Source: an uncultured Bacteroidota bacterium
GTDB taxonomy: Bacteria > Bacteroidota > Bacteroidia > UBA4408
Assembly: GCA_903831265.1 (NCBI GenBank)
Contig: CAIKXD010000330.1
Location: forward strand, 1-59,568
Direction: 5' to 3'
DNA length: 59,568 bases
A program made the position numbers and the translations under genes. Under the pieces are notes generated by a model. It saw only the letters and a program-made list of their open reading frames with translations. It searched no databases and was not told the DNA's origin. Positions 8,455-18,485 of the stretch are shown here, one piece after another. Every line of letters starts with the position of its first letter. The stretch's first letter is position 1.

Positions 8455-9237
8455 TTATTTATTTACTTTATTTAATACTTCTTCGATATATTCAAAAGAC
8501 GATAACACCTCTGCTCTTTCCTTTTGAACAACCAAAGTGTGCTCAAAATGTGCTGATAACTTACCATCTGCAGTTCTAATTGTCCATTCATCTCTATCTC
8601 TAACAACTTCCTTTCTACCCGCATTAATCATTGGCTCTATCGCAATCACCAATCCACTTTGTAGTAATGTCCCCTTCCCTTTTTTACCATAATTCGGCAC
8701 TTCAGGAGACTCATGTAAACTACGACCAATTCCATGGCCCACAAGCTCTCTTACAACAGAGAATCCGGCATTTTCTGCATGATTCTGAACAGCTTCGCCA
8801 ATATCGCCTATACGTTTTCCTGAAACAGCTTGGCTTATTCCTGCATATAAACTTTCTTTTGTTACATCAAGTAGTTTTTGAACTTCTGGCTTCAACTGAC
8901 CTACACCAAAAGTATAGGCCGAATCTCCATAGAATCCATCTTTTACCACACCACAATCAACAGATATAATATCACCTTCTTTAAGTAGATAATTATTAGG
9001 AATTCCATGAACCACCGCTGAATTTACTGAAATACACAGTGAGTTTGGGAATCCATCATATCCTTTGAAAGCTGCTTTTGCACCATGATCATGAATAAAT
9101 TGATCAGCTATTTTATCCAAAGCGATGGTAGCAACACCTGGTTTAATATGCTTAGCAACTTCTGCTAAGGTTTTTCCAACAAGTAAAGAACTAACTCTTA
9201 TTAACTCTATCTCCTCTTTCGTTTTATAATAAAGCAT
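8455..9237 (-). CDS. map: Type I methionine aminopeptidase
   Basis: Cytosolic dinuclear metallopeptidase (260 residues) that removes the initiator methionine from new proteins. All five metal ligands of the pita-bread fold are visible: Asp94 and Asp105 (SVDCGVVKDGFYGDSA), His168 (GHGIGRSLHESP), Glu201 (IAIEPMI) and Glu232 (HFEHTLVV). His79 in VVHGIP is the usual substrate-side histidine. There is no N-terminal zinc-finger extension. It lies between secY and infA; adk, which often occupies this spot in other phyla, is absent. Confidence 0.97.
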   Translation of the reverse strand: MLYYKTKEEIELIRVSSLLVGKTLAEVAKHIKPGVATIALDKIADQFIHDHGAKAAFKGYDGFPNSLCISVNSAVVHGIPNNYLLKEGDIISVDCGVVKDGFYGDSAYTFGVGQLKPEVQKLLDVTKESLYAGISQAVSGKRIGDIGEAVQNHAENAGFSVVRELVGHGIGRSLHESPEVPNYGKKGKGTLLQSGLVIAIEPMINAGRKEVVRDRDEWTIRTADGKLSAHFEHTLVVQKERAEVLSSFEYIEEVLNKVNK

Positions 9238-9256
9238 CTCGCTTTTGATCTTCTAT

Positions 9257-10597
9257 TTAATTTGTAACCATCGATACAGCTGATGGATTGCTTCTTCCTT
9301 TGATTCTACCACTCTTCATCAACCCATCATAATGACGCATCAATAAATGACTTTCGATTTGTTGCAAGGTATCCAATACTACACCCACAAGAATCAATAA
9401 CGAAGTTCCTCCATAAAAATGAGCAAACTGCGCATTAATACCTAATTTAGTTGCAAAAGCAGGTAATATCGCAACAAAAGCTAAAAACAATGATCCTGGA
9501 AACGTAATCTTAGACATCACCGAATCAATAAACTCAGCTGTATTCTTTCCTGGTTTTACGCCTGGAATAAAACCACCATTTCTTTTCATATCGTCAGCCA
9601 TTTGATTTGGATTAATCGTAATTGCTGTATAGAAATAGGTAAATGCGATTATCATTACAGCAAACATAAAGTTATGCCAGAAACCAGTATAATCAGATAT
9701 CACTGTAACAAAACTATTTACTGAACTCGAATCCGAAAAACCTGCAATAGTTAGGGGAATAAACATAATTGCTTGTGCAAATATAATTGGCATAACACCA
9801 GCAGCGTTCACTTTCAAAGGAATATATTGTCTTACACCACCATACTGTTTTGCACCAACAATTTTCTTAGCAAATTGTACTGGTATTTTTCGGGTTCCCT
9901 GCACTAACAAAATTGTAACAACAATAATTAGGAATAATCCAACTAATTCAACCAAAAGGATAACTAGTCCACCACCTGAATTCTCTAATCTTGAAACAAA
10001 TTCTTGTATGAAAGCAACAGGCAGGTTAGCAATAATACCGATCATGATTATTAATGAAATACCATTACCAATACCTTTGTCAGTAATCTTTTCACCTAAC
10101 CACATAATAAAAATGGTTCCCGATAGTAAGATAATGATTGATGATGCCCAAAACATCGTATCGTTGTGTAACCTTGCTGTAACTGGAATTTGAGATGCAA
10201 TATATCCAGGAGCCTGCAATACTGTTACCACTACTGTTAAAAAACGGGTATATTGATTTATTTTCTTGCGACCACTTTCCCCTTCTTTTTGCAGACGTTG
10301 GAAATGCGGTATGGCTAAACCCAATAACTGCATCACAATTGAGGCAGATATGTATGGCATAATACCAAGTGCAAAGATAGAAGCCCTTGAGAAAGCTCCC
10401 CCTGCAAAAATATTAATTAAACCAGCCAATCCGGAAGGATCTCCGTTAGCCGCTTGAAGTGCCTCAGAGTCAACCCCTGGAAGTACAATAAAGGAGCCTA
10501 ATCTATAAATCAACAAGAAACCTAAGGTGTTTAGAATTCTAGTCCTTAACTCCTCAATCTTGTAAATGTTTTTTAAAGTATTGATAAAACTTTTCAT
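9257..10597 (-). CDS. secY: Protein translocase channel SecY
   Basis: Central pore of the Sec translocon in the inner membrane (446 residues). It has ten predicted transmembrane helices, the plug-region sequence LINIFAGGAFSRASIFALGI, PYISASIVMQLL, and the cytoplasmic loop GIGNGISLIIMIGI. A late motif, NPNQMADDMKRNGGFIPG, also matches the family. It follows rplO by 7 bases, as in most spc operons. Confidence 0.97.
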   Translation of the reverse strand: MKSFINTLKNIYKIEELRTRILNTLGFLLIYRLGSFIVLPGVDSEALQAANGDPSGLAGLINIFAGGAFSRASIFALGIMPYISASIVMQLLGLAIPHFQRLQKEGESGRKKINQYTRFLTVVVTVLQAPGYIASQIPVTARLHNDTMFWASSIIILLSGTIFIMWLGEKITDKGIGNGISLIIMIGIIANLPVAFIQEFVSRLENSGGGLVILLVELVGLFLIIVVTILLVQGTRKIPVQFAKKIVGAKQYGGVRQYIPLKVNAAGVMPIIFAQAIMFIPLTIAGFSDSSSVNSFVTVISDYTGFWHNFMFAVMIIAFTYFYTAITINPNQMADDMKRNGGFIPGVKPGKNTAEFIDSVMSKITFPGSLFLAFVAILPAFATKLGINAQFAHFYGGTSLLILVGVVLDTLQQIESHLLMRHYDGLMKSGRIKGRSNPSAVSMVTN

Positions 10598-10604
10598 AGT
10601 ATAA

Positions 10605-11051
10605 TTAAAGCGTTACTGCTGTACCACCTGCGTTTTCTATAGCTGCCTTTGCAGTTCCAGAAAAAGCATGAACTTTTACATCTAACTTTGCTTTTAGCTC
10701 ACCACGACCTAAAATTTTTATTAAATCATTTCTTGATGCTAAACCGTTTTCCATTAATAGGGCTAAATCAACAACTCCTGATTTTGTCTTGTCGGCTAGG
10801 ATTTGCAATGCATCCAAATTGATTCCTCTGTATTCTATTCGGTTAATGTTTTTAAAACCCACCTTAGGAATTCTTCTTTGTAATGGCATCTGTCCACCTT
10901 CAAAACCAACCTTGCTCTTGTAACCTGAACGAGATTTAGCTCCTTTGTGACCACGTGTAGAAGTACCACCTCTACCAGATCCCTGACCTCTACCTATTCT
11001 TTTTCTGTTTTTTGTTGAGCCCTCTGCAGGCTTTAAATTACTTAAATCCAT
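10605..11051 (-). CDS. rplO: 50S ribosomal protein L15
   Basis: Large-subunit assembly protein (148 residues). The glycine- and arginine-rich N-terminal extension RIGRGQGSGRGGTSTRGHKG is diagnostic, followed by FEGGQMPLQRRIPKVGF. The C-terminal globular domain ends KVHAFSGTAKAAIENAGG. It precedes secY. Confidence 0.98.
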   Translation of the reverse strand: MDLSNLKPAEGSTKNRKRIGRGQGSGRGGTSTRGHKGAKSRSGYKSKVGFEGGQMPLQRRIPKVGFKNINRIEYRGINLDALQILADKTKSGVVDLALLMENGLASRNDLIKILGRGELKAKLDVKVHAFSGTAKAAIENAGGTAVTL

Positions 11052-11074
11052 TATCTCGTTGAAAATAAACGTTA

Positions 11075-11251
11075 TTAATCAATTATTGAAACAAGGTGAC
11101 TAACCTTATTAATCATTCCGCGGATGTTTGCATTATCGTCTTTCTCAAGCACTTGATGCATTTTTGTAAATCCTAAAGCTCTTAGCGTTCTTTTTTGACG
11201 CTCAGGACGATCGATTCCGCTTTTTACCTGTGTTATTTTAATTTTAGCCAT
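11075..11251 (-). CDS. rpmD: 50S ribosomal protein L30
   Basis: 58-residue protein located by hand in the gap between rpsE and rplO. It starts MAKIKITQVKSGIDRPERQK and continues RTLRALGFTKMHQ with NANIRGMINKVSHLV. The start codon is at 11251 and the TAA stop at 11077-11075. Gaps are 16 bases from rpsE and 23 to rplO, the canonical spc order. L30 is missing from some lineages; it is intact here. Confidence 0.96.
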   Translation of the reverse strand: MAKIKITQVKSGIDRPERQKRTLRALGFTKMHQVLEKDDNANIRGMINKVSHLVSIID

Positions 11252-11267
11252 TTTTGAGCTTTATATA

Positions 11268-11786
11268 TTATCCGTTAAATACTCTTTGCATACTAATACC
11301 TCTTTGTTGAGAAACCGTTATAGCATCTCTCATCTGAACAAGCGCATCTATAGTAGCTTTAACCACATTGTGAGGGTTAGATGATCCCTTAGATTTTGCT
11401 AAAACGTCTGTTACACCAACACTTTCTAGCACAGCACGCATCGCACCACCAGCAATAACACCAGTACCATGAGCTGCTGGCTTAAGAAATACTCTTGCAC
11501 CACTATACTTTCCATACTGCTCATGTGGAACAGTACCTTTGATGATGGGCACTTTAATTAAGTTTTTCTTTGCATCCTCAATACCTTTAGTAATTGCATC
11601 AGTAACCTCTTTTGCTTTCCCTAAACCGTATCCTACAACACCATGTTCATCACCAACAACAACAATAGCTGAAAAACTAAAAGTTCTACCACCTTTTGTA
11701 ACTTTAGTAACACGTTGAACACTTACTAACTTATCTTTAAGTTCAATGTCGCTTGATCTTACTTTTTTAATTTGCGCGTTTGACAT
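11268..11786 (-). CDS. rpsE: 30S ribosomal protein S5
   Basis: Decoding-fidelity protein (172 residues) lining the mRNA entry. The double-stranded-RNA-binding-like domain contains [20 protein letters not shown], and the central part has [21 protein letters not shown]-terminal residues [14 protein letters not shown] are typical. The length is normal for the family. Confidence 0.98.
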   Translation of the reverse strand: MSNAQIKKVRSSDIELKDKLVSVQRVTKVTKGGRTFSFSAIVVVGDEHGVVGYGLGKAKEVTDAITKGIEDAKKNLIKVPIIKGTVPHEQYGKYSGARVFLKPAAHGTGVIAGGAMRAVLESVGVTDVLAKSKGSSNPHNVVKATIDALVQMRDAITVSQQRGISMQRVFNG

Positions 11787-11811
11787 TTATTTTTTTATTG
11801 CAATGTAAATA

Positions 11812-12168
11812 TTAAAAATTTAAACCAGCTTCTCTCGCTGCGTCAGCCAAAGACTTTATCCTACCATGATACAAGTATCCGTTTCTGTCGAATCTAACAG
11901 TGCTCAATCCAGCGGCAGTTGCTTTTTCGGCAAGTGATTTACCTACTAATCGTGCCTGCTCAATTTTGTTAACTTTTTGATCAGCTATTTCTTTTACTTT
12001 AGACGATGAAGCGACAATAGTCTTACCTGTTGTATCATCTATCAATTGAGCATAAATTTGTTTGTTACTTCTGAAAACGGACAAGCGAGGGTTTTGAGCA
12101 TCTCCTGTAACTACTTTACGGATTCTCTTTTTGATTCGTTCCCTTCTTGCTTCTTTAGTTAAAGCCAT
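11812..12168 (-). CDS. rplR: 50S ribosomal protein L18
   Basis: 5S rRNA-binding protein (118 residues) of the central protuberance. The basic N-terminus ([15 protein letters not shown]), the conserved [19 protein letters not shown] and the C-terminal [20 protein letters not shown] with AREAGLNF identify it. Confidence 0.98.
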   Translation of the reverse strand: MALTKEARRERIKKRIRKVVTGDAQNPRLSVFRSNKQIYAQLIDDTTGKTIVASSSKVKEIADQKVNKIEQARLVGKSLAEKATAAGLSTVRFDRNGYLYHGRIKSLADAAREAGLNF

Positions 12169-12199
12169 TTTATATACTTTTTATTTTGTTTAAAATCGA

Positions 12200-12754
12200 T
12201 TATTTTCCTGCTGATTTTCCAGCCTTTCTGCGGAGTTGCTCACCCACAAACTTTATACCCTTACCTTTGTATGGCTCAGGAGGGCGCAATGAACGAATCT
12301 TTGCCGCCACTTGACCTAATAATTGCTTATCATGACTTGTCATAGTTATCGTTGGATTCTTACCTCTTTCAGTTAAAGTAACTACTTTAACTTCATTGGG
12401 TAATTCTAAGCTAATGTTGTGCGAATAACCAAGGGTTAATTCTAACATTTGACCTGTGTTAGCAGCTCTGTAACCTACTCCGACTAACTCTTGTTCAACC
12501 TTATAGCCTTCAGAAACACCTTTTACCATATTGGCAATTAATGAGCGATATAACCCATGCATTGCTTTATGTGTTTTCTCTTCTGTAGCTCTTTTTAGCT
12601 CAACTTTTCCGTCCACCATTTCTAATGAAATACCATCTCTCATTTGTTGAGTTAATTCTCCTAATTTTCCTTTTACTGTCACCAAATTTGTTGGTGAAAC
12701 GTTCACCTCAACACCTGAGGGAATTTCTATTGGTAATTTTCCTATCCTTGACAT
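12200..12754 (-). CDS. rplF: 50S ribosomal protein L6
   Basis: Large-subunit protein (184 residues) near the GTPase-associated region. Two tandem alpha/beta repeats are visible, with MSRIGKLPIEIPSGV at the start and the C-terminal signature RSLRPPEPYKGKGIKF. It follows rpsH by 12 bases. Confidence 0.98.
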   Translation of the reverse strand: MSRIGKLPIEIPSGVEVNVSPTNLVTVKGKLGELTQQMRDGISLEMVDGKVELKRATEEKTHKAMHGLYRSLIANMVKGVSEGYKVEQELVGVGYRAANTGQMLELTLGYSHNISLELPNEVKVVTLTERGKNPTITMTSHDKQLLGQVAAKIRSLRPPEPYKGKGIKFVGEQLRRKAGKSAGK

Positions 12755-12766
12755 TGCTGAAATAAA

Positions 12767-13162
12767 TTAAGATATGTAACAAATAACTTCACCACCGATA
12801 TTTAAATTTCTTGCTTCTTTATCGGTCATTAAACCTTTAGAAGTAGAAATAATAGCAATACCTAAACCATTCATTACCTTGGGAAGATTTGAATGACCTG
12901 CATATTTTCTTAAACCTGGTTTACTTACACGAAGTAGTGTTCTTATAGCATTAAGCTTATTTGTTTGGTGATATTTCAAAGCTATTTTAATATTGCCCTG
13001 AATGTTGTTATCTTCAAATTTATAATTTAATATGTAACCTTTTTCAAAAAGAATTTTGGTAATTTCCTTTTTCATGTTAGAAGCAGGAATCTCAACTACT
13101 CTGTGTTTTGCCTGAATGGCGTTTCTTAATCTTGTAAGATAATCTGATATTGGGTCTGTCAT
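12767..13162 (-). CDS. rpsH: 30S ribosomal protein S8
   Basis: 16S rRNA-binding protein (131 residues), starting [15 protein letters not shown]. The C-terminal motif [20 protein letters not shown] and the end GGEVICYIS are conserved. In E. coli S8 represses the spc operon. A hairpin at 13178-13197 in the 64-base leader just upstream is noted separately. Confidence 0.98.
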   Translation of the reverse strand: MTDPISDYLTRLRNAIQAKHRVVEIPASNMKKEITKILFEKGYILNYKFEDNNIQGNIKIALKYHQTNKLNAIRTLLRVSKPGLRKYAGHSNLPKVMNGLGIAIISTSKGLMTDKEARNLNIGGEVICYIS

Positions 13163-13177
13163 TTGTTTTATTATATG

Positions 13178-13197
13178 TTACCTCGCACGCAAGGTAA
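13178..13197 (-). other. Intercistronic hairpin between rpsN and rpsH
   Basis: TTACCT and AGGTAA form a six-base stem around an eight-base loop (TGCGTGCG on the minus strand) in one of the longest gaps of the spc section. There is no T-run, so it is not a terminator. It could be an RNA-stability or S8-related element; this is unproven. Confidence 0.4.
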
Positions 13198-13226
13198 TTA
13201 TATGAATACTAATTTTATTTTATATT

Positions 13227-13496
13227 TTACCAACTTGCTTTTACAACACCTGGGATTTTTCCATTTAATGCCATTTCTCTGAAAGTTATACGAGATAATC
13301 CAAACTGTCTCATATAACCTCTTGGTCTTCCTGTTAATTTGCAACGATTTCTCTGTCTAACAGGAGCAGAATTTCTAGGTAATTTTTGCAAACCTACGAA
13401 ATCTCCAGCAGCTTTCAAAGCAGCTCTTTTTTCAGCGTATTGATCAGCAAGTTTGATTCTCTTAACCTCTCTTGCCTTCATTGATTCTTTAGCCAT
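13227..13496 (-). CDS. rpsN: 30S ribosomal protein S14 (zinc-free type)
   Basis: Head protein (89 residues). It starts [17 protein letters not shown] and contains [20 protein letters not shown] and [12 protein letters not shown]. It lacks the CxxC pairs of the short zinc-binding form, so it is the long, metal-independent type. It follows rplE by 10 bases. Confidence 0.98.
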   Translation of the reverse strand: MAKESMKAREVKRIKLADQYAEKRAALKAAGDFVGLQKLPRNSAPVRQRNRCKLTGRPRGYMRQFGLSRITFREMALNGKIPGVVKASW

Positions 13497-13506
13497 ATTC
13501 CTTTAT

Positions 13507-14064
13507 TTAATTTTTTTGATTTTTAAATGGTAAGCCGAATTGTTTTAATAATGCAAAAGCTTCGGCATCTGTTGGTGAAGAAGTTACAAAAGTAATATCC
13601 ATACCCATAATTTTATTTACCTTATCGATCTGAATTTCGGGAAAGATAATCTGCTCTGTTACACCCATTGTATAGTTTCCTTTTCCATCGAATGATTTTT
13701 CATTGACACCACGGAAATCACGAATACGAGGTAGAGCTACTGAAATTAATCTATCCAAAAACTCATACATTTTGTCACCACGTAAGGTAACTTTTATTCC
13801 AATTGGAACACCTTTACGAAGTTTGAAGTTCGAAATATCTTTCTTAGATTTTGTAGCCATTGCCTTTTGACCAGTAATGGTAGCCATATCAGTCAAAGCT
13901 GAGTCTATCAATTTCTTGTCAGAAACCGCTGAACCAATACCTTGATTTATACAAATTTTTTGTAAACGAGGCACTTGCATAGAGCTTTTGTACTCGAATT
14001 GCTTCTTTAACGCAGGAACTACATCCTTAGCGTATTTTTCTTTAAGTCTTGGAACGTAAGCCAT
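13507..14064 (-). CDS. rplE: 50S ribosomal protein L5
   Basis: 5S rRNA-binding protein of the central protuberance (185 residues). Core sequence: [34 protein letters not shown] and [20 protein letters not shown]. It overlaps the rplX stop by one base (TAATG arrangement), suggesting coupled translation. Confidence 0.98.
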   Translation of the reverse strand: MAYVPRLKEKYAKDVVPALKKQFEYKSSMQVPRLQKICINQGIGSAVSDKKLIDSALTDMATITGQKAMATKSKKDISNFKLRKGVPIGIKVTLRGDKMYEFLDRLISVALPRIRDFRGVNEKSFDGKGNYTMGVTEQIIFPEIQIDKVNKIMGMDITFVTSSPTDAEAFALLKQFGLPFKNQKN

Positions 14065-14381
14065 TATTTTATAACCTCCCCTGTTTTTTTAACGTAACGA
14101 ACTATTTTACCATCTTCAATTCTTTTTCTACCTATCTTTGGAGTCTTACCACCAACTAGCATAGCAAGATTAGAGATATGAATTGATGCTTCCTGTTTTG
14201 TAATTCCACCTTGTGGATTTGCTGAATTAGGCTTAGCATGTTTTGAAACCAGGTTAACTCCTTCAACAATTGCTCTTAACTTGATGCGATCGATTTCCAG
14301 CACTTTACCTTCTTGACCTCTTGAGTCACCGGCAATTACTTTTACCGTATCGCCTTTTTTTATGTGTAATTTAGTTTGCAT
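14064..14381 (-). CDS. rplX: 50S ribosomal protein L24
   Basis: Assembly-initiator protein (105 residues) at the tunnel exit. The KOW motif is obvious: [20 protein letters not shown], then [18 protein letters not shown]. It lies 13 bases after rplN and is coupled to rplE. Confidence 0.98.
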   Translation of the reverse strand: MQTKLHIKKGDTVKVIAGDSRGQEGKVLEIDRIKLRAIVEGVNLVSKHAKPNSANPQGGITKQEASIHISNLAMLVGGKTPKIGRKRIEDGKIVRYVKKTGEVIK

Positions 14382-14394
14382 GATTATTATTTAA

Positions 14395-14763
14395 TTATAG
14401 CACCTCTGGAGCTAATGAAACTATTTTCATAAACTGTTTTTCTCTTAACTCTCTTGCCACAGGACCGAAAATACGAGTACCTCTCATTTCGTCTGAAGCA
14501 TTTAAAAGCACAACTGCATTGTCGTCAAATCTAATATATGATCCGTCTTGACGCTTAACTTCTTTGGCAGTACGAACAACTACTGCTTTTGATACAGTGC
14601 CTTTCTTTACATTACCACTTGGCAAGCTATGTTTAACGCTTACTATGATTTTATCGCCAACTGAAGCATATCTTCTTTTGGTTCCGCCCAACACACGTAT
14701 GCAAAGTACTTCCTTTGCCCCGCTGTTGTCTGCTACTGATAGCCTTGATTCCTGTTGTATCAT
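14395..14763 (-). CDS. rplN: 50S ribosomal protein L14
   Basis: Intersubunit-bridge protein (122 residues) that also binds the silencing factor RsfS. It starts [20 protein letters not shown] and has the L14 signature [13 protein letters not shown] and the C-terminal [12 protein letters not shown]. Confidence 0.98.
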   Translation of the reverse strand: MIQQESRLSVADNSGAKEVLCIRVLGGTKRRYASVGDKIIVSVKHSLPSGNVKKGTVSKAVVVRTAKEVKRQDGSYIRFDDNAVVLLNASDEMRGTRIFGPVARELREKQFMKIVSLAPEVL

Positions 14764-14805
14764 TTTATTCTAATTAAAATCTCAATGAGTCTATAAAAAA
14801 CTTAA

Positions 14806-15060
14806 TTATTTTACTTTTTCAAGTACTTCCACCAAACGCCAATTTTTAGTTTTGCTTAATGGGCGTGTTTCCATAATTTTTACGGTGTCACCTATACTAC
14901 AAGTATTTGTTTCGTCATGAGCAACAAACTTTGATGTTTTCTTAACGAATTTCCCATACTTAGGGTGCTTTACCTTACGCTCAATAGAAACAACTATAGA
15001 CTTGTCCATTTTATTGCTTACTACTAAACCTACTCTTTCTTTGCGAAGGTTTCTTTCCAT
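14806..15060 (-). CDS. rpsQ: 30S ribosomal protein S17
   Basis: OB-fold 16S rRNA-binding protein (84 residues). Conserved sequence: [39 protein letters not shown] and the signature [20 protein letters not shown]. It begins 2 bases after rpmC. Confidence 0.98.
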   Translation of the reverse strand: MERNLRKERVGLVVSNKMDKSIVVSIERKVKHPKYGKFVKKTSKFVAHDETNTCSIGDTVKIMETRPLSKTKNWRLVEVLEKVK

Positions 15061-15062
15061 GA

Positions 15063-15257
15063 TTATTTATTTTTTCTTTTGTTAATTTCTGTCGCCAATC
15101 GAGCAACATTTCTACGCGTTGTTCTGATGATTAATGGGTTTTCTAAAGGCGAGATTGCATGGTTCATATTCATTTTAGAAAGTGAAGCTGTTTCTGCTGT
15201 AAATCGCTCGTTCAACTCTCCATCGTTGAACTCTTTTATTATTGATTGTTTTAACAT
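15063..15257 (-). CDS. rpmC: 50S ribosomal protein L29
   Basis: Short two-helix protein (64 residues) at the tunnel exit, where trigger factor and SRP dock. The C-terminal half [20 protein letters not shown] with KRKNK is diagnostic. It is tightly packed between rplP and rpsQ. Confidence 0.97.
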   Translation of the reverse strand: MLKQSIIKEFNDGELNERFTAETASLSKMNMNHAISPLENPLIIRTTRRNVARLATEINKRKNK

Positions 15258-15281
15258 TGTTTTGTTGTATTATGATACGGA

Positions 15282-15710
15282 TTAAACAGTATCTTCTTTA
15301 TAATCTCTTCTAACAATAAACTTTGTGGTTATTGGTAACTTTTGAGCTGCTAATCTAAGAGCTTCTTTTGCAGTAGCCAGAGGAACACCATCAGCTTCAA
15401 AAATAATTCTTCCTGGTTTTACCACTGCTACCCAATATTCAGGAGCACCTTTACCTTTACCCATACGAACTTCGGCTGGTTTTTTAGTAATTGGTTTGTC
15501 TGGAAATATTCTAATCCAAATCTGACCTTCTCTTTTCATAAATCTAGTAACAGCAATACGAGCTGCCTCTATTTGTCTTGCGGTAATCCAAGCTCCTTCT
15601 TCAGCTTTTATCGCAAATGAACCCAATGCAATCTGGTTACCGCGCATGGCGTTACCCTTCATCTTCATCTTGTGCATTTTACGAAACTTCGTTCTTTTAG
15701 GCTGTAGCAT
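15282..15710 (-). CDS. rplP: 50S ribosomal protein L16
   Basis: Large-subunit protein (142 residues) near the A-site tRNA elbow. It starts [19 protein letters not shown] and contains RVMGKGKG-like sequence ([20 protein letters not shown]) and [14 protein letters not shown]. The length is slightly above the E. coli protein. Confidence 0.98.
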   Translation of the reverse strand: MLQPKRTKFRKMHKMKMKGNAMRGNQIALGSFAIKAEEGAWITARQIEAARIAVTRFMKREGQIWIRIFPDKPITKKPAEVRMGKGKGAPEYWVAVVKPGRIIFEADGVPLATAKEALRLAAQKLPITTKFIVRRDYKEDTV

Positions 15711-15749
15711 CTTGTTTAAATATTATTGATAATCAAAAAAATCTTTCTA

Positions 15750-16526
15750 TTATTTACTTGTTCTTTTCTTTCCTGCATTAGCACCGGCACCGCCGCTTCT
15801 TGGCTTACCGTTCCCCCCCCTTCCCGGAGCGCTTCTTTCTGGTTTTCCAGCTGAAGCTCCTGCCGTAGCAGTTTGACCAATATTTGGGGATAAATCTCTT
15901 TTACCAAATATCTCACCTTTACAAATCCACACCTTAATACCTAATCTTCCGTATGTTGTATGGGCTTCAGATAAAGAATAATCGATATCAGCTCTGAAAG
16001 TATGCAATGGAGTTCTCCCTTCTTTGTAATGTTCTGTTCTTGCCATTTCAGCACCAGCTAAACGTCCAGAAATACTTACCTTAATACCTTCAGCTCCAAT
16101 TCTCATTGAAGAAGCAATGGCTGTTTTGATTGCTCTTCTAAAAGATATCCTTCCCTCAATCTGACGAGCAATGCTATCACTCACTAGTTGAGCATCTAGC
16201 TCTGGGCGCTTTATTTCGTAAATGTTAATTTGAACATCTTTTTTGGTAATCTTTTTTAACTCTTCTTTCAACTTATCAACCTCTTTCCCACCCTTTCCTA
16301 TAATAATACCTGGACGGGCTGTATTGATGGTAACTGTAATCAATTTTAAAGTTCTTTCAATTATAATTTTTGAAATACTACCTTTGGCTAAACGGGCGTT
16401 TAGGTAGTTACGAATTTTGAAATCTTCAACCAATTTATCAGCATAATGATTACCACCATACCAATTAGAATCCCATCCTTTGATGATTCCTAATCTGTTG
16501 CTTATCGGGTTAGCTTTTTGTCCCAT
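15750..16526 (-). CDS. rpsC: 30S ribosomal protein S3
   Basis: mRNA-entry protein (258 residues). The type II KH domain has the GxxG-type loop [16 protein letters not shown], and the second half has the signature [20 protein letters not shown]. Residues beyond about 215 form a Gly/Ala/Arg/Lys-rich tail, longer than in E. coli. The tail includes an uninterrupted run of eight G on the coding strand (15813-15820) encoding Arg-Gly-Gly. Confidence 0.98.
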   Translation of the reverse strand: MGQKANPISNRLGIIKGWDSNWYGGNHYADKLVEDFKIRNYLNARLAKGSISKIIIERTLKLITVTINTARPGIIIGKGGKEVDKLKEELKKITKKDVQINIYEIKRPELDAQLVSDSIARQIEGRISFRRAIKTAIASSMRIGAEGIKVSISGRLAGAEMARTEHYKEGRTPLHTFRADIDYSLSEAHTTYGRLGIKVWICKGEIFGKRDLSPNIGQTATAGASAGKPERSAPGRGGNGKPRSGGAGANAGKKRTSK

Positions 16527-16550
16527 GAATTCTTTGAAAGTATTTAAATA

Positions 16551-16955
16551 TTAATTTACTGCTATTTTACTATCCAACACCAATGTTACATGGTTTGAAC
16601 GTTTTCTAATTCTGTATCCTCTACCTTGAGGAGCGGTGCGCAATCTCTTCATTTGCAATCCGCTATCAACGAACACCTCTTTAATGTAAAGGTTACTTTC
16701 TTCTAAACGAAGTCCTTCATTCTTGGCACGCCAATTAGAGATTGCTGACAATAACAATTTCTCTAGACGACCTGAAGCTTCTTTTGGGTTGTATTTTAAT
16801 AAATACAAAGCTTTATCTATACTTAAACCTCTTACCATGTCGGCCACTAATCTCATCTTACGAGGAGAAGTAGGACAGTTATTTAGTTTTGCAAAACTAA
16901 TAGTTTTGTTTGCTTCTTTTCGCGCTTCGGCTACTTTATGTTTTCTAACTCCCAT
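16551..16955 (-). CDS. rplV: 50S ribosomal protein L22
   Basis: Tunnel-lining protein (134 residues). It contains [20 protein letters not shown], the loop segment [20 protein letters not shown] and RSNHVTLVL; this loop reaches the tunnel constriction where macrolides bind. It follows rpsS by 20 bases. Confidence 0.98.
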   Translation of the reverse strand: MGVRKHKVAEARKEANKTISFAKLNNCPTSPRKMRLVADMVRGLSIDKALYLLKYNPKEASGRLEKLLLSAISNWRAKNEGLRLEESNLYIKEVFVDSGLQMKRLRTAPQGRGYRIRKRSNHVTLVLDSKIAVN

Positions 16956-16975
16956 TTTGTTATCTACTTACAATA

Positions 16976-17257
16976 TTATTTAGATCCTTTATCTTTCTTT
17001 TGACCTGCATGACCGCGGAAGTTCCTTGTTGGAGAGAACTCTCCTAACTTGTGACCTACCATATTTTCGGTTGCATACACAGGTATAAACTTATTTCCGT
17101 TGTGAACTGCAATAGTTTGACCTACAAAATCGGGAGTAATCATAGATCTTCTGGACCAAGTTTTGATTACTGTTTTTTTGCCACTAGCAACAACAGCTAA
17201 TACCTTTTTTTCTAATTTGTAGTCTATAAAAGGACCTTTTTTGAGTGAACGTGCCAT
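16976..17257 (-). CDS. rpsS: 30S ribosomal protein S19
   Basis: Head protein (93 residues) starting [15 protein letters not shown]. The signature [20 protein letters not shown] and [16 protein letters not shown] are complete. It lies after a 65-base gap following rplB. Confidence 0.98.
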   Translation of the reverse strand: MARSLKKGPFIDYKLEKKVLAVVASGKKTVIKTWSRRSMITPDFVGQTIAVHNGNKFIPVYATENMVGHKLGEFSPTRNFRGHAGQKKDKGSK

Positions 17258-17322
17258 TTTTATTTTTTAAGTTGTGAACCCACTTTAATAGTAGAAGGCC
17301 ATTAAACCGTTATTGTTATTAA

Positions 17323-18147
17323 TTATTTTTTTCTTCCTTCTAATATATATTTACTTGAAGCTTTCTTTGGATATCTGGTTTTGTAACCTTTTGATGGAAT
17401 CCCTTTACGAGAGCGTGGATGTCCACCTGAAGCTCTACCTTCACCACCACCCATTGGATGATCTACTGGATTCATTACTACTGGTCTTGTTCTTGGTCTG
17501 CGACCTAACCAACGTGAGCGCCCTGCTTTGCCACTGATTTCAAGGTTATGATCCGCATTAGATACAGCACCAATAGTTGCCTTGCATGTTAACAATATCA
17601 TTCTGGTTTCACCAGAAGGCATTTTCACAACAGCATATTTATCTTGACGAGCAGCTAGTTGAGCATACGTACCTGCGCTTCTAGCCATAACTGCACCTTG
17701 TCCAGGATGTAATTCAATTGCATGAATGATAGTACCAAGTGGAATTTCACTCAACAATAAAGCATTTCCTATTTCTGGCGCAGCACCTTTGCCTGACATA
17801 ACTTTTTGGCCAACTTTTAAACCAGCAGGGGCAATCATATATCTTTTTTCGCCATCCTTGTAAAATACCAGAGCAATACGTGCACTGCGGTTTGGATCAT
17901 ATTCAACAGTTTTTACTGTTCCCTCAATACCATCTTTGCTTCTTTTAAAATCAATTACACGGTAATTCTTTTTATGACCACCACCTATGTAGCGCATAGT
18001 CATTTTACCAGTTTGATTTCTTCCACCTGATTTCTTTACAGGTTCTAACAAACTTTTTTCTGGTTTTGAAGCCGTTACTTCTTCAAAAGTATTTGCCATT
18101 TTAAAACGCTGTGAAGGCGTTAATGGACGTAATTTTCTAAGTGCCAT
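17323..18147 (-). CDS. rplB: 50S ribosomal protein L2
   Basis: Protein required for subunit joining and peptidyl transfer (274 residues). It contains the N-terminal [11 protein letters not shown] and the C-terminal [20 protein letters not shown], including the histidine in the conserved [10 protein letters not shown] loop. The length is standard. Confidence 0.99.
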   Translation of the reverse strand: MALRKLRPLTPSQRFKMANTFEEVTASKPEKSLLEPVKKSGGRNQTGKMTMRYIGGGHKKNYRVIDFKRSKDGIEGTVKTVEYDPNRSARIALVFYKDGEKRYMIAPAGLKVGQKVMSGKGAAPEIGNALLLSEIPLGTIIHAIELHPGQGAVMARSAGTYAQLAARQDKYAVVKMPSGETRMILLTCKATIGAVSNADHNLEISGKAGRSRWLGRRPRTRPVVMNPVDHPMGGGEGRASGGHPRSRKGIPSKGYKTRYPKKASSKYILEGRKK

Positions 18148-18153
18148 CTCTAA

Positions 18154-18444
18154 TTAAATATTACTGTAAAAATCAATAGTTTCACCATCTTTTAAAGAAA
18201 CAACAGCTTTCTTATGACGATTAGTCAATCCGGAAACAGGTCCTCTTTTGGTGTTGCGGGTTTTAATCTTTCCTATGTAGTTTTGTGTCCATACTTTCAC
18301 AACATTTACATTGTAAGCTTTTTCGATAGCATTTTTAATGTCAATTTTATTTGCATTAGCATGAACAACAAATCCAAAACGGTTCATTTTTTCTCCTGCT
18401 GCTGTCATTTTTTCGGTAATTACCGGCTTTATTAGTGTTTCCAT
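18154..18444 (-). CDS. rplW: 50S ribosomal protein L23
   Basis: Main docking site for trigger factor and SRP at the tunnel exit (96 residues). It starts METLIKPVITEKMTAAGEK, contains NRFGFVVHANANKIDIKNAI, and then KVWTQNYIGKIKTRNTKRG. It follows rplD by 41 bases. Confidence 0.97.
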   Translation of the reverse strand: METLIKPVITEKMTAAGEKMNRFGFVVHANANKIDIKNAIEKAYNVNVVKVWTQNYIGKIKTRNTKRGPVSGLTNRHKKAVVSLKDGETIDFYSNI

Positions 18445-18485
18445 CTTGGAAATAATCTTATATTTTAGTTAAATAATTTCTCAAT

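Noticed and set aside
8631-8969. 112-residue plus-strand frame opposite map
   Set aside because: Antisense to a clear methionine aminopeptidase with all ligands; no supporting signal.
15716-15916. 66-residue minus-strand frame overlapping the end of rpsC
   Set aside because: Out-of-frame reading of the Gly-rich S3 tail and spacer; no family features.
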